From Streptomyces sp. CB02058 (GTDB lineage Bacteria; Actinomycetota; Actinomycetes; Streptomycetales; Streptomycetaceae), in contig NZ_LIPG01000001.1 of assembly GCF_001905505.1 (NCBI RefSeq), positions 496,001 to 560,000 on the forward strand: a DNA stretch of 64,000 nt, written 5' to 3'. The notes beneath the pieces are model-generated. The model did not search any database, had not been told where the DNA came from, and saw only the letters and a program-made list of their open reading frames with translations. Below are positions 29,323-38,343 of the stretch, one piece after another. The translations under genes were made by a program, and so were the position numbers. Positions within the stretch are counted from its first letter, which is position 1. Every line of letters begins with the position of its first letter.

Positions 29323-31428
29323 ATGTCGGAGGCGGAGCAGGCGCAGGAGCCCCAACGGGACAAGGACGGACGTCTCCTCGCGGGGCGGTACCGCCTTGGG
29401 GAGGTGCTCGGCCGGGGCGGCATGGGCACGGTCTGGCGTGCCGCCGACGAGACGCTGGGGCGTACAGTCGCGGTGAAGGAACTCCGGTTCCCGTCCTCCA
29501 TCGACGAGGACGAGAAGCGGCGTCTGATCACGCGGACTCTGCGCGAGGCGAAGGCCATCGCGAGGATCCGCAACACCAGCGCGGTGACGGTCTACGACGT
29601 GGTCGACGAGGACGACCGGCCGTGGATCGTCATGGAACTCATCGAGGGCAAGTCGCTCGCCGAGGTGATCCGCGAGGACGGAACGCTGACACCGAGGCGC
29701 GCGGCGGAGGTCGGACTCGCCATCCTCGACGTGCTGCGCTCGGCGCACCGCGAGGGCATCCTCCACCGTGACGTGAAGCCGTCCAACGTGCTCATCTCCG
29801 AGGACGGCCGTGTCGTCCTGACCGACTTCGGGATCGCCCAGGTCGAGGGCGACCCCTCCGTCACCTCGACCGGCATGCTGGTCGGTGCCCCCTCCTACAT
29901 CTCGCCCGAGCGCGCACGCGGGCACAAGCCGGGCCCGCCCGCCGACCTGTGGTCGCTCGGCGGGCTGCTGTACGCGAGCGTCGAGGGCCGCCCGCCGTAC
30001 GACAAGGGCTCGGCCATCGCCACGCTGACCGCCGTGATGACGGAGCCGGTCGAACCGCCGGTCCACGCGGGCCCGCTGGAGGAGGTCATCTACGGCCTGC
30101 TCGCCAGGGATCCCGACCAGCGCCTCGACGACGCCGGTGCGCGGGTCCTGCTCAACGCGGTGATCAACGCTCCGGAGAAGCCCGTCCCGCCCCCCGCCGA
30201 CGCCACCCAGGTCATGGCGCTGCCCACGGTCGACGACTCACCGGGCGGCAGGAGCGGCACGTCCGGCCGGAGCGACGCGAGGAACGGCAAGAAGAAGGCC
30301 GGCGCCGCTGCGGCGGCCGGGCTCGCCGCCTCCGCGGGCGGTACGGCACACGGTTCGGGCAACCCGGCCGCCGGCGGCTCCGCATCGGGGACCCCGGCCT
30401 CCGGTTCCCCCGCCGCGTCCGCGGGGCAGGGCGCCGCGGCCGGCGCCGCCGGTGCGGTCTCCGGCGCCGTCTCCGGTGCCGTGGACAGCACCCGGGAGCG
30501 GCTGCGCGGCGCGCTGCGGTCCGTGCGCAACGCGAAGACCCCGGCGGCCGGTACGCAGGTGCAGGCCGCCGGGACGGCCACCACCTCGGTCTCCGGTCCT
30601 GCCGCACCGTCACGCCCCGCGGGTGAGCCCGCCAGGACCACCGCGTCGATCACCGATGTCGTGCCGCGCCGCACGCTGGCCGTCATCGCGGCCGTGGTCG
30701 TGCTCGCCGTGCTCGGCACGGTGCTGGCGCTCACCCTCGGCGACGACAGCGCGGGCGACGAGAGCGGCGGGGCCAAGGGCGGCACCACGGCATCGGCCGG
30801 CACGACCGCCGGGGGAGACGCCGCGGCGGACACCGGCGGCGGCTCGGGCAAGGACAAGGAAAGCGGGACGGAGAAGGGCGGCGAGACCGGCCAGGGCGAG
30901 GACAAGGGCGAGGCGAGCACCGAGCCCTCGGCTTCGGCGGCCGAGACCGGCGAACCGGACCCCGACGCGCTTCCCGCGGGGTACAGGACCGTCACGAACA
31001 AGCAGTTCCACTTCTCCGTCGCGATGCCCGAGAAGTTCACGTTCGACGCCATAGCGGGCCGGAACTCGGGCGCGATCTACAACGCCGACGGCGGCTTCCC
31101 CCGCATCCAGATCGACTACAACGCCTCCCCGAAGGACGACGCGGCAGCCGCCTGGGCGGGTGCCGTCGCGGCCACCAGGAGCCTCAGCAACGGCTACAAG
31201 CACATCGGGATACGGAAGGTCGAGTACAACGGCTACCCGACCGTCGCCGACTGGGAGTTCACACGCGTCCAGCAGGGTACGAGGGTCAGGGTGCTCAACC
31301 GGGGCTTCAAGGCCGACGCCACCCACGGCTACTCGATCATGATCAGCTGCAAGGCCGACGAATGGGACGGCGACGCGTGCCGGACGCTGCGGGAGACGGC
31401 GTTCGCCACCTTCGAGCCCACCGACTGA
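29323..31428 (+). CDS. Transmembrane serine/threonine protein kinase (first of three)
   Basis: A 701-residue eukaryotic-type kinase. The catalytic domain spans about residues 22-285: LGRGGMGTVW, the ATP lysine in VAVKEL, HRDVKPSNVL at about 148, DFGIAQ and APSYISPERARG, all intact. An Ala/Gly/Ser-rich linker follows, then one membrane helix at about 450-472 (LAVIAAVVVLAVLGTVLALTL) and an outside domain that begins LPAGYRTVTNKQFHFSVAMPEKF. The outside domain has no PASTA repeats. It is followed by a pseudokinase and a second kinase with related outside domains. From memory, a kinase cluster at this locus in S. coelicolor (PkaI-PkaJ region) acts in spore wall synthesis. Confidence 0.92.
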   Translation: MSEAEQAQEPQRDKDGRLLAGRYRLGEVLGRGGMGTVWRAADETLGRTVAVKELRFPSSIDEDEKRRLITRTLREAKAIARIRNTSAVTVYDVVDEDDRPWIVMELIEGKSLAEVIREDGTLTPRRAAEVGLAILDVLRSAHREGILHRDVKPSNVLISEDGRVVLTDFGIAQVEGDPSVTSTGMLVGAPSYISPERARGHKPGPPADLWSLGGLLYASVEGRPPYDKGSAIATLTAVMTEPVEPPVHAGPLEEVIYGLLARDPDQRLDDAGARVLLNAVINAPEKPVPPPADATQVMALPTVDDSPGGRSGTSGRSDARNGKKKAGAAAAAGLAASAGGTAHGSGNPAAGGSASGTPASGSPAASAGQGAAAGAAGAVSGAVSGAVDSTRERLRGALRSVRNAKTPAAGTQVQAAGTATTSVSGPAAPSRPAGEPARTTASITDVVPRRTLAVIAAVVVLAVLGTVLALTLGDDSAGDESGGAKGGTTASAGTTAGGDAAADTGGGSGKDKESGTEKGGETGQGEDKGEASTEPSASAAETGEPDPDALPAGYRTVTNKQFHFSVAMPEKFTFDAIAGRNSGAIYNADGGFPRIQIDYNASPKDDAAAAWAGAVAATRSLSNGYKHIGIRKVEYNGYPTVADWEFTRVQQGTRVRVLNRGFKADATHGYSIMISCKADEWDGDACRTLRETAFATFEPTD

Positions 31429-31557
31429 CCTGCACGGGGCCCGTGCGGGCGGCCGGGCCGTGGACGGGTTGTGGCCGGTTGTCGTGACCCGGCCGCGCGG
31501 CCGGGACTTGCCACGTATTGTGAGAGGCCGAGGACCGTACGCAGCCGCAATGATGGG

Positions 31558-31586
31558 TCAATTGCACAGTAAGTGACCGCAATTGA
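31558..31586. promoter_or_regulatory. 8-bp inverted repeat before the pseudokinase gene
   Basis: TCAATTGC (31558-31565) and GCAATTGA (31579-31586) face each other across 13 bases in an AT-rich patch, 54 bases before the GTG at 31640. It is a possible operator for separate control of the pseudokinase. Confidence 0.5.
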
Positions 31587-31639
31587 TGGATTCATGCGGT
31601 CTTCATGACCGGGGGAACAGCGCGCTCTGGGGAGGCGTC

Positions 31640-34633
31640 GTGGACGACTACGCGGGTCGGGTGCTTGCCGACCGCTACCGCCTTCCGCTGCCCCCGTCCG
31701 ATGCGTACGAACTGGTCGAGACCCGGGCGTTCGACACGTACAGCGGGCAGGAAGTCCTCGTCCGGCAGGTGCCGTTGCCGGAGGTCGTGGACGCGGAGGT
31801 GCTGGACGCCGACGGTCTGCCCTCGGCGTCCAGGCGTGCTTCCGGGCGTACGGTGCGCAGGTCCACGGACCCCGCCGTCCGCCGGGCGATCGAGGCGGCG
31901 CAGGCGGCGGCTCAGGTGCCCGACCATCCGCGCCTGGACCAGGTCTTCGACGTGTTCGCGGAGGCGGGATCGCTCTGGATAGTGAGCGAGCTGGTCGCCG
32001 CCCGGCCGCTCGCCGCGCTCCTCGCCGAGCGCCCGCTCAACCCCTACCGCGCCGCCGAGATCGGCTCCGACGTCCTCACGGCGCTGCGGGTCCTGCACGC
32101 GCACGGCTGGACGCACCGCAACATCACGGTCCGCACGGTGCTGGTCTGCGACGACGGCCGGGTCGTGCTGACCGGGCTCGCGGCGGGGGCGGCCGAGGAA
32201 GCGCTGTGCGGCTATGTCCCCGTACCGCAGCCGGAGGAGGAGGCCTACGGACCGCCCGCGGTGGAGTCGGGCCCCACCGGCCCGTACGAGCCGCCGGCTG
32301 TGGAGTCGGGCCCCACCGGTCCGTACGAGCCGCCGGCGGTGGAGCCGGGGCCCGCTCCGTATGCCGTGGAGTCCGGCCCGGCCGAGCCGTTCGAGCTGCC
32401 CGCCGCCGAGCCGGGGTCCGCGCCGGAACCGCCGTCCGGTCAGGACGCGTTCAGTGTGCCGCCGTCCGGTCAGGACGCGTTCCGTGTGCCGCCCGCCGGT
32501 CAGGACGCCTTCCGGGTCCCGCCGTCAGGCCAGGACGCCTTCCGTGTGCCGTCGTCCGGGCACGAATCGTTCCGGGCCCCCGGCGCCCCGCCCGCCCAGG
32601 ACGGCCCCGGCGCGCCCGACGCCCTGCCCGCGCCCAGGGCGTCCACCGACGGCGTGCCGGCCCCCGGCACCCGCGCCGAGGTCGAGCTGTCGCCCCCGGC
32701 GGCGCTGCCCGTGGCGCAGCCCGGAGCGAGCAGCGCCGCTCAGCTGCGCGCCGCCAGGGCCGGGGCCATCGCCGCCTACCGCGCGGGAGCCCGCGCGGCC
32801 GCTCGCGCGGGTGAGGACCGCAGGCGCGCGGAAGCGGACGAGCGCGAGGCGGGCACGTCCGCCGCGGAGCAGGAGCACGAAGCGGGCGCGGACGAGCAGG
32901 AGGAGCCCGCCGCTCCGCCCGTCCCCGGTCCCCCTCAGCTGACCGGCGCCTGGGGCCGCGCCGCCGAGGGCCCCAGGCCGTACGGCTACGACGACGAGGA
33001 CGACGAGGACGACGACGAGGACCCGGGCGGCCCGCCGCCTCCCGGCCGCCGTGTCCATCTCGCGGGCACCTGGGGCGACGGCCCAGGCTCCGGCCGTCCT
33101 GTGCCCGCCGGCGGCTCCGGCCCCGGCCGCTCCGGTGAGGACGCGCTGCGCGCCGACGCCCGGCGTCTCGGCAGCGGGTCCGTGGAGCGCGGGGACCGGC
33201 TGCCGCAGCCCGTTCCGGCCGGCCGGCCCGCGGGCGGATGGGACGAGGTCGTCGCGGGCAGGGGCACCACGCCCGCCTACCGCGGCCCCGCCACCCCCCT
33301 CGCCGCCGAACGCGCGCGGCAGGCACGTATCGCCGTCGTCGGCGCCGTCACCGAGCGGTGGGCGCCGGAGCAGGCGGGCCCGGTCCACGACAACTGGCAG
33401 CTGGCCCCGCCCATAGGCCCCTCCACCGACCTGTGGGCGCTCGGCGCCCTGCTCTACCGCGCGGTGCAGGGCCATGCCCCGTATCCCGAGGAGAGCGCCG
33501 CGGAGCTCGTCCAGATGGTCTGCGGCGAGCCGCCCGCCTTCGCGGAGGAGTGCGGCCCGCTGCGCCCGGTCGTCGAGTCGCTGCTGCGCCAGGACCCCAC
33601 CGAACGACCCGACTTCGAGGAGCTGCGCGGCTGGCTGCGCTCCCTCGTGCGCTCGGCCCCCGAGCCCGAGGCGGGCACCGACATCGTCGAGATGCCGCCC
33701 GCCGACGCCACCCGCCTGCCGATCGTGCGCCGCCGGGGCGAGCTCGTGCGCCGCCGCCGGGGCCGCGGCGCCGCGCACGGCCGGCACCGCCAGGGGAAGC
33801 CTCAGCGGCAGGAGAGGCGCCAGGAGACGCGCCAGGAGAAGCGGCAGGCGTACGAGAAGCCGCCGCGCGCACCCCGCGAACCCAAGGGCCCCAAGGTCCT
33901 GCGCGAGCCGGCACCCGGCCGCAGGGCGCCGCGGCGGCTCGGCAGGCTGCTGCTGGTACTGATCCTGCTGGCGATGGCCGCGGCGATCACCTACGCCGTG
34001 ATGTTCATGCCCAAGGCGGGTTCGGAGACGGGCTCCGGAGCGGCGCCCGCGGACTCCGCGGCGCCCACGGACCCGAAGCCCGGCGACGGCGCGTCCACCG
34101 GGGCGTCGCCGTCCTCGAAGGAGCCGGAGTCCTCGGGGTCGACCCAGAAGCCGCAGACCAGCCGGTCCGCGGTCGCTCTTCCGGCCGGCTACAAGCTCCG
34201 CAAGGACGCGGAGGGCTTCGAGATCGGTGTGCCCGAGGACTGGCAGCGCAGCCCGGCCAACGCGGACCGTCAGATCCGCTACGGCAGCGACGGGTTCAGT
34301 GTGCTCATCGTGCCCGGACGCGACACCGTCAAGGCCCATGGCAACGACCCGCTGGACTACCAGCGGACCGGTGAGCCCGAGCTGAAGGCCTTCCGGGAGT
34401 CCAGCTGGGCCACCTCCACGGGCGTCCGTCGCGTCGACGTCGGCAAACAGGCCATGGCCGAGGGGCAGTTCACCTGGCAGGAGAGCGGCGGCCGTCAGGT
34501 GTACGTCCGCAACCTGGTGATGATCGTGGACGGCAGGTACCACATCGTGCAGGTCATCGGTCCGGAGAACGATCGGGACAAGGTCTCCGACATCTACGAA
34601 CAGGCCATCTCCTCGTACAGACCGGGCTCCTGA
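31640..34633 (+). CDS. Transmembrane pseudokinase with large repeat-bearing insertion
   Basis: A 997-residue protein. The kinase fold is recognisable (residues 1-190: RVLADRYRLP, EVLVRQVPLP, LWIVSELVAARPLAALL, TVRTVLVCDDGRVVLTGLA), but the catalytic residues are gone. The ATP lysine is Arg, the HRD Asp is Asn (THRNITVRT at about 160), and DFG reads TGL. A 390-residue Pro/Glu/Ala-rich insertion with two sets of tandem repeats splits the fold, which resumes at NWQLAPPIGPSTDLWALGALLYRAVQG. Then come a basic tail, one membrane helix (about 768-790) and an outside domain starting LPAGYKLRKDAEGFEIGVPEDW. GTG 31640 follows GGGGAGG; an ATG at 31583 is an alternative. Confidence 0.88.
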   Translation: MDDYAGRVLADRYRLPLPPSDAYELVETRAFDTYSGQEVLVRQVPLPEVVDAEVLDADGLPSASRRASGRTVRRSTDPAVRRAIEAAQAAAQVPDHPRLDQVFDVFAEAGSLWIVSELVAARPLAALLAERPLNPYRAAEIGSDVLTALRVLHAHGWTHRNITVRTVLVCDDGRVVLTGLAAGAAEEALCGYVPVPQPEEEAYGPPAVESGPTGPYEPPAVESGPTGPYEPPAVEPGPAPYAVESGPAEPFELPAAEPGSAPEPPSGQDAFSVPPSGQDAFRVPPAGQDAFRVPPSGQDAFRVPSSGHESFRAPGAPPAQDGPGAPDALPAPRASTDGVPAPGTRAEVELSPPAALPVAQPGASSAAQLRAARAGAIAAYRAGARAAARAGEDRRRAEADEREAGTSAAEQEHEAGADEQEEPAAPPVPGPPQLTGAWGRAAEGPRPYGYDDEDDEDDDEDPGGPPPPGRRVHLAGTWGDGPGSGRPVPAGGSGPGRSGEDALRADARRLGSGSVERGDRLPQPVPAGRPAGGWDEVVAGRGTTPAYRGPATPLAAERARQARIAVVGAVTERWAPEQAGPVHDNWQLAPPIGPSTDLWALGALLYRAVQGHAPYPEESAAELVQMVCGEPPAFAEECGPLRPVVESLLRQDPTERPDFEELRGWLRSLVRSAPEPEAGTDIVEMPPADATRLPIVRRRGELVRRRRGRGAAHGRHRQGKPQRQERRQETRQEKRQAYEKPPRAPREPKGPKVLREPAPGRRAPRRLGRLLLVLILLAMAAAITYAVMFMPKAGSETGSGAAPADSAAPTDPKPGDGASTGASPSSKEPESSGSTQKPQTSRSAVALPAGYKLRKDAEGFEIGVPEDWQRSPANADRQIRYGSDGFSVLIVPGRDTVKAHGNDPLDYQRTGEPELKAFRESSWATSTGVRRVDVGKQAMAEGQFTWQESGGRQVYVRNLVMIVDGRYHIVQVIGPENDRDKVSDIYEQAISSYRPGS
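32258..32335 (+). repeat. 39-bp tandem repeat, two copies plus diverged third, inside the pseudokinase
   Basis: Units 32258-32296 and 32297-32335 encode VESGPTGPYEPPA-like 13-residue repeats. A third, diverged copy begins at 32336. They form part of the flexible insertion. Confidence 0.85.
32431..32580 (+). repeat. 30-bp tandem repeat, five copies, inside the pseudokinase
   Basis: Five contiguous 30-base units starting at 32431, 32461, 32491, 32521 and 32551. They encode PPSGQDAFRV-type decapeptides; the last is diverged (PSSGHESFRA). In-frame repeats of this kind can change copy number without breaking the gene. Confidence 0.93.
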
Positions 34634-34750
34634 CGGGTCGGCGGCGGTACGCGACAAGCATCACAGTGCGGTCTCGTGAGCGGTGCGAGGTTACGTCGCG
34701 CCGCCTCCCGTCCGTAACCTGTCGTCCCAAGGAACGGGGCGAGGACACAC

Positions 34751-36430
34751 GTGGACAACGGGCAGGGTACGGACGCGGGGATCGTGCTGGCCGGGCGGTA
34801 CCGGCTGGGTGACGTCCTGGGCCGGGGCGGCATGGGCAAGGTGTGGCGCGCCCATGACGAAGTGCTGCACCGGACCGTCGCCGTCAAGGAGTTGACCGCG
34901 GGACTGTACGCCGCCGAGGCGGACCGGGCCGTGCTCCACGCCCGTACGAAGAAGGAGGCACGGGCGGCGGCGCGGATCACCCACCCCGGTGTCGTCACCG
35001 TCCATGACGTCATCGAGTACGACAACCGGCCCTGGATCGTCATGCAGTACGTCGACGGGCCCTCGCTCGCCGACGCGACGAAGGAGTCCGGCGAGATCGA
35101 GCCCCGTGAGGCCGCCAGGATCGGGCTCCATGTGCTGGGTGCCCTGCGCGCCGCCCACGGAGCCGGGGTGCTGCACCGCGATGTGAAGCCGGCCAACGTG
35201 CTGCTCGCCCGTGACGGGCAGGTGCTGCTGACCGACTTCGGGATCGCCGCCATCGAGGGCGACTCCACCATCACCAGGACGGGCGAACTGGTCGGCTCCA
35301 TCGACTATCTGGCGCCCGAGCGGGTACGCGGCGGCGACCCCGGCCCCGCTTCCGACCTCTGGTCGCTGGGCGCCACGCTCTACACGGCGGTCGAGGGCAG
35401 CTCGCCCTTCCGCCGGACGTCACCCATCTCGACCATGCAGGCCGTCGTCACCGAGGAGCCGCCCCCGCCGCAGCGCGGCGGCGCGCTGGCGCCCGTGATC
35501 ACCGCGCTGCTGCGCAAGGACCCCGAGGACCGCCCGACGGCCGAAGAGGCCGAGCGCATGCTGCTGGACGCGATGGAGGGGCGCAGACCCCGGGCCGCGC
35601 AGGCGCACGTACCGACGCAGCGGATCTCCGACGAGGACCTGCGCGCCTTCTCCACTCCGGAGGGTTCGACGGCCAGGCTCGCCCAGCCGGCGCCCGAGCG
35701 GCCGCCCGCGCCCCCGTACACCTCCGGGTCCACGGCCCGGCGCGGCGGGAACCGATGGCGAACCGTCCTGCTGGTGGTCGTCGTGGCCGCGCTGATCGGC
35801 GCGGGGGCCGGGCTCGTCGCGATGAAGTACGGGGACAGCAGCGTGAGCACGGCCGGCGGCGCGGAGGACCAGGCCACCGACGGCCCGGCGCCCTCCCCCT
35901 CCTCGTCCGCGGACTCGTCGAAGAGCCCGGAGCCCTCGGAATCCGGCGGATCGGTGGCCTCCACGGAGATACCCGACGGCTGGAACCGGGTCCAGGACCC
36001 CGAGGGCTTCAGCCTCCTCGTCCCCGACGGCTGGGTGCGGCAGACGGAGAACGGCCAGATCGACTACACCCCGGACGGCGGAGCGCACCGCATCCGGATC
36101 AGCCTCGACCCGGAGCCCGACTTCGACAGCGCCTACGCGCACACCCAGAGCATCGAGAAGGACCTGGCCGTACGCCTGCCGGGCTACGAGCGCCTCTCCA
36201 TGGAACCGAACGTCTACCGCGACCGCCCCGGCTCCCTCTGGGAGTTCACCTGGGTGGAGTCCAAGGACCATCCGGGCCAGCGCTACGGCATCGACCAGAT
36301 GTATTTCGCCGAGGAGGGCGGCCCCGAGTACGCGCTCTACATGACGGGCCCCGAGGAGGACTGGGACGAGAGCCTGGAGCGCTTCGAGACGATGCTGCGG
36401 AGCTGGCAGCCGCCCCGGAACGAGGGCTGA
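34751..36430 (+). CDS. Transmembrane serine/threonine protein kinase (third of three)
   Basis: A 559-residue kinase. Catalytic motifs are complete: LGRGGMGKVW, VAVKEL, HRDVKPANVLL at about residue 142, DFGIAAIEGD and GSIDYLAPERVRGG. A short linker leads to one membrane helix at about 336-358 (TVLLVVVVAALIGAGAGLVAM) and an outside domain starting IPDGWNRVQDPEGFSLLVPDGW, related to those of the two preceding genes. GTG 34751, 117 bases after the pseudokinase stop. The shared architecture and order suggest the three proteins arose by duplication and sense a common envelope signal. Confidence 0.92.
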   Translation: MDNGQGTDAGIVLAGRYRLGDVLGRGGMGKVWRAHDEVLHRTVAVKELTAGLYAAEADRAVLHARTKKEARAAARITHPGVVTVHDVIEYDNRPWIVMQYVDGPSLADATKESGEIEPREAARIGLHVLGALRAAHGAGVLHRDVKPANVLLARDGQVLLTDFGIAAIEGDSTITRTGELVGSIDYLAPERVRGGDPGPASDLWSLGATLYTAVEGSSPFRRTSPISTMQAVVTEEPPPPQRGGALAPVITALLRKDPEDRPTAEEAERMLLDAMEGRRPRAAQAHVPTQRISDEDLRAFSTPEGSTARLAQPAPERPPAPPYTSGSTARRGGNRWRTVLLVVVVAALIGAGAGLVAMKYGDSSVSTAGGAEDQATDGPAPSPSSSADSSKSPEPSESGGSVASTEIPDGWNRVQDPEGFSLLVPDGWVRQTENGQIDYTPDGGAHRIRISLDPEPDFDSAYAHTQSIEKDLAVRLPGYERLSMEPNVYRDRPGSLWEFTWVESKDHPGQRYGIDQMYFAEEGGPEYALYMTGPEEDWDESLERFETMLRSWQPPRNEG

Positions 36431-36611
36431 GCGCCCTCGCGGCGCGGCTCCGCCCGCACGGGGCGCGCGCGTGGCCGAAGATTCACGATTCCTGACGTCC
36501 GAGGCCCGGATGCGCGGCGCATCGCTCCTGATCAGCGGATATGCCGCCAGTGATCACTGGCTGTATGGCCGGACGGGGTACGTGTCTCTGGCGGGGTCTG
36601 TGAAAACCTGT

Positions 36612-36623
36612 TACCCACGGGTA
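36612..36623. promoter_or_regulatory. TACCC-N2-GGGTA inverted repeat upstream of the aldehyde dehydrogenase
   Basis: TACCC and GGGTA across AC, overlapping a perfect GGGTACCC palindrome at 36619-36626. It lies 35-46 bases before ATG 36658 and just upstream of a CATACT -10-like box (36643-36648), so it covers the expected promoter. A TetR- or GntR-type operator is plausible. Confidence 0.45.
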
Positions 36624-36657
36624 CCCAAAGTGAGCGGCTGGACATACTCTCGCCCTC

Positions 36658-38295
36658 ATGACGGACTCGCAGGCCTCCACGAACACCTCCGCCGCCCCCG
36701 GCGCCCGCGTCGGCACCAACCCGGTGGCCGCGGCCCCCGCGGGCGCGCGCACCGCAGCCGACGTGGTGACGCCCGAGGTGGTCGCCCAGCTGACCCGTGA
36801 TGTCGTCGGCTCCGGCCGCACGGCCAACCACAGCCCCTTCACCGGGGAGAAGCTGGCCGACCTGCCGGAGTCCACCCCCGAGGACGTCGAGACCGCCTTC
36901 GACCGGGCCCGTGCCGCCCAGCCCGTCTGGGCCGCGATACCCGTCCGGGCCAGGGCCGCCGTGCTGCTCCGCTTCCACGACCTGGTGCTCCAGCGCCAGT
37001 CCGAGGTCCTCGACCTCATCCAGCTGGAGACCGGCAAGGCCAGGCTGCACGCCCACGAGGAGGTGCAGGCCGTCGCCGTCGCGGCCCGCCACTACGGGCG
37101 CAAGGCCGCCTCGTATCTGAAGCCGAAGCGGCACACCGGGGTCGTCCCGACCCTCACCAAGGTCACCGAACTGCGCCAGCCGCGCGGGGTCATCGGCCAG
37201 ATCGCCCCCTGGAACTACCCGCTCGAACTCTCCGTCGGCGACGCGCTGCCCGCCTTCGTCTCCGGCAACGCCGTCGTGATGAAGCCGGACACGGAGACCG
37301 CGCTCACCGCGCTGTGGGCCCGTGACCTGCTGATCGAGGCAGGGCTGCCCGCCGAGGTCTTCCAGATCGTCCTGGGCGAGGGCCCCGTCGTCGGTCCCGC
37401 GGTCGTCAGCCGCGCCGACTACGTCTCCTTCACCGGCTCCACCCGCACCGGCCGCGAGGTCGCCCAGGGAGCCGCCGCCCGGCTCGTCGGCGTGTCCCTC
37501 GAACTCGGCGGGAAGAACGCCATGCTCGTCCTGGAGGACGCCGACGTGGAGAAGGCCGCCGCTGGTGCCGTCCGCGCCTGCTTCTCCTCCGCCGGACAGC
37601 TCTGCATCTCCATCGAGCGGCTGTACGTCCACGAGTCCGTCGCCGACGCCTTCGTGGAGCGCTTCGCCGCCCGCACGAAGGCGATGCGGCTCGGCAACTC
37701 CCTCGCCTACGGGGCCGACATGGGCTCCCTCGTCGGCGAGCGGCAGCTGGAGACCGTCAGCCGGCACGTGGCCGAGGCCGTCGAGAAGGGCGCCACGCTC
37801 GTCGCGGGCGGCGTCGCCCGCCCCGACATCGGCCCGCTCTTCTACGAGCCGACCATCCTGGACGGCGTCGAGGCACCCATGGCGGTGTGCGGCGAGGAGA
37901 CCTTCGGCCCCGTCGTCTCGATCTACCGCTTCAGCGACGACGACGAGGCGGTCTCCCTCGCCAACGCCACCCCGTACGGCCTCAACTCCAGTGTCTGGAC
38001 GAAGAACTCCGGACGCGGCCACCGCGTCGCCGCGCGGCTGCGGACCGGCACCGTCAACATCAACGAGGGCTACGCACCCGCGTACGGGAGCGTCCAGTCG
38101 CCCATGGGCGGCATGAAGGACTCCGGTCTCGGCCGGAGGCACGGCTCCGAGGGCATCCTCAAGTACACCGAGGCGCAGACGGTCGCCCAGCAGCGGCTGA
38201 TCCCCCTCGCCCCGGCCTTCGGGATGGACGACGAGAAGTACGCGGCCTTCATGAGCCGCAGCCTCAAGGCGATGAAGGCCTTCCGGCTGCGCTGA
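36658..38295 (+). CDS. gabD2: Succinate-semialdehyde dehydrogenase (NADP+), GabD2-like
   Basis: A 545-residue aldehyde dehydrogenase, closest by motif to the GabD2 type. It probably oxidises succinic semialdehyde to succinate. IAPWNYPLELSVGDALPAFVSGNAVVMKP forms the cofactor site, FTGSTRTGREVA the nucleotide fold, the catalytic Glu is in LELGGKNAMLV (about 281) and the catalytic Cys in GQLCISIERLYV (about 316). The N-terminal 45 residues are an Ala-rich extension. ATG 36658. The next gene, a GMC oxidoreductase, starts 48 bases after the stop on the same strand, so they may be co-transcribed. Confidence 0.9.
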   Translation: MTDSQASTNTSAAPGARVGTNPVAAAPAGARTAADVVTPEVVAQLTRDVVGSGRTANHSPFTGEKLADLPESTPEDVETAFDRARAAQPVWAAIPVRARAAVLLRFHDLVLQRQSEVLDLIQLETGKARLHAHEEVQAVAVAARHYGRKAASYLKPKRHTGVVPTLTKVTELRQPRGVIGQIAPWNYPLELSVGDALPAFVSGNAVVMKPDTETALTALWARDLLIEAGLPAEVFQIVLGEGPVVGPAVVSRADYVSFTGSTRTGREVAQGAAARLVGVSLELGGKNAMLVLEDADVEKAAAGAVRACFSSAGQLCISIERLYVHESVADAFVERFAARTKAMRLGNSLAYGADMGSLVGERQLETVSRHVAEAVEKGATLVAGGVARPDIGPLFYEPTILDGVEAPMAVCGEETFGPVVSIYRFSDDDEAVSLANATPYGLNSSVWTKNSGRGHRVAARLRTGTVNINEGYAPAYGSVQSPMGGMKDSGLGRRHGSEGILKYTEAQTVAQQRLIPLAPAFGMDDEKYAAFMSRSLKAMKAFRLR

Positions 38296-38343
38296 GCACC
38301 ACCTCAGCGCCCCCCATCTGTCCTTTTCGTACCGAGGAGAGCC

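Noticed and set aside
32525-34657. A 710-codon minus-strand open frame in the kinase cluster
   Set aside because: Antisense to the pseudokinase; compositionally a shadow, with no ribosome site or domain.
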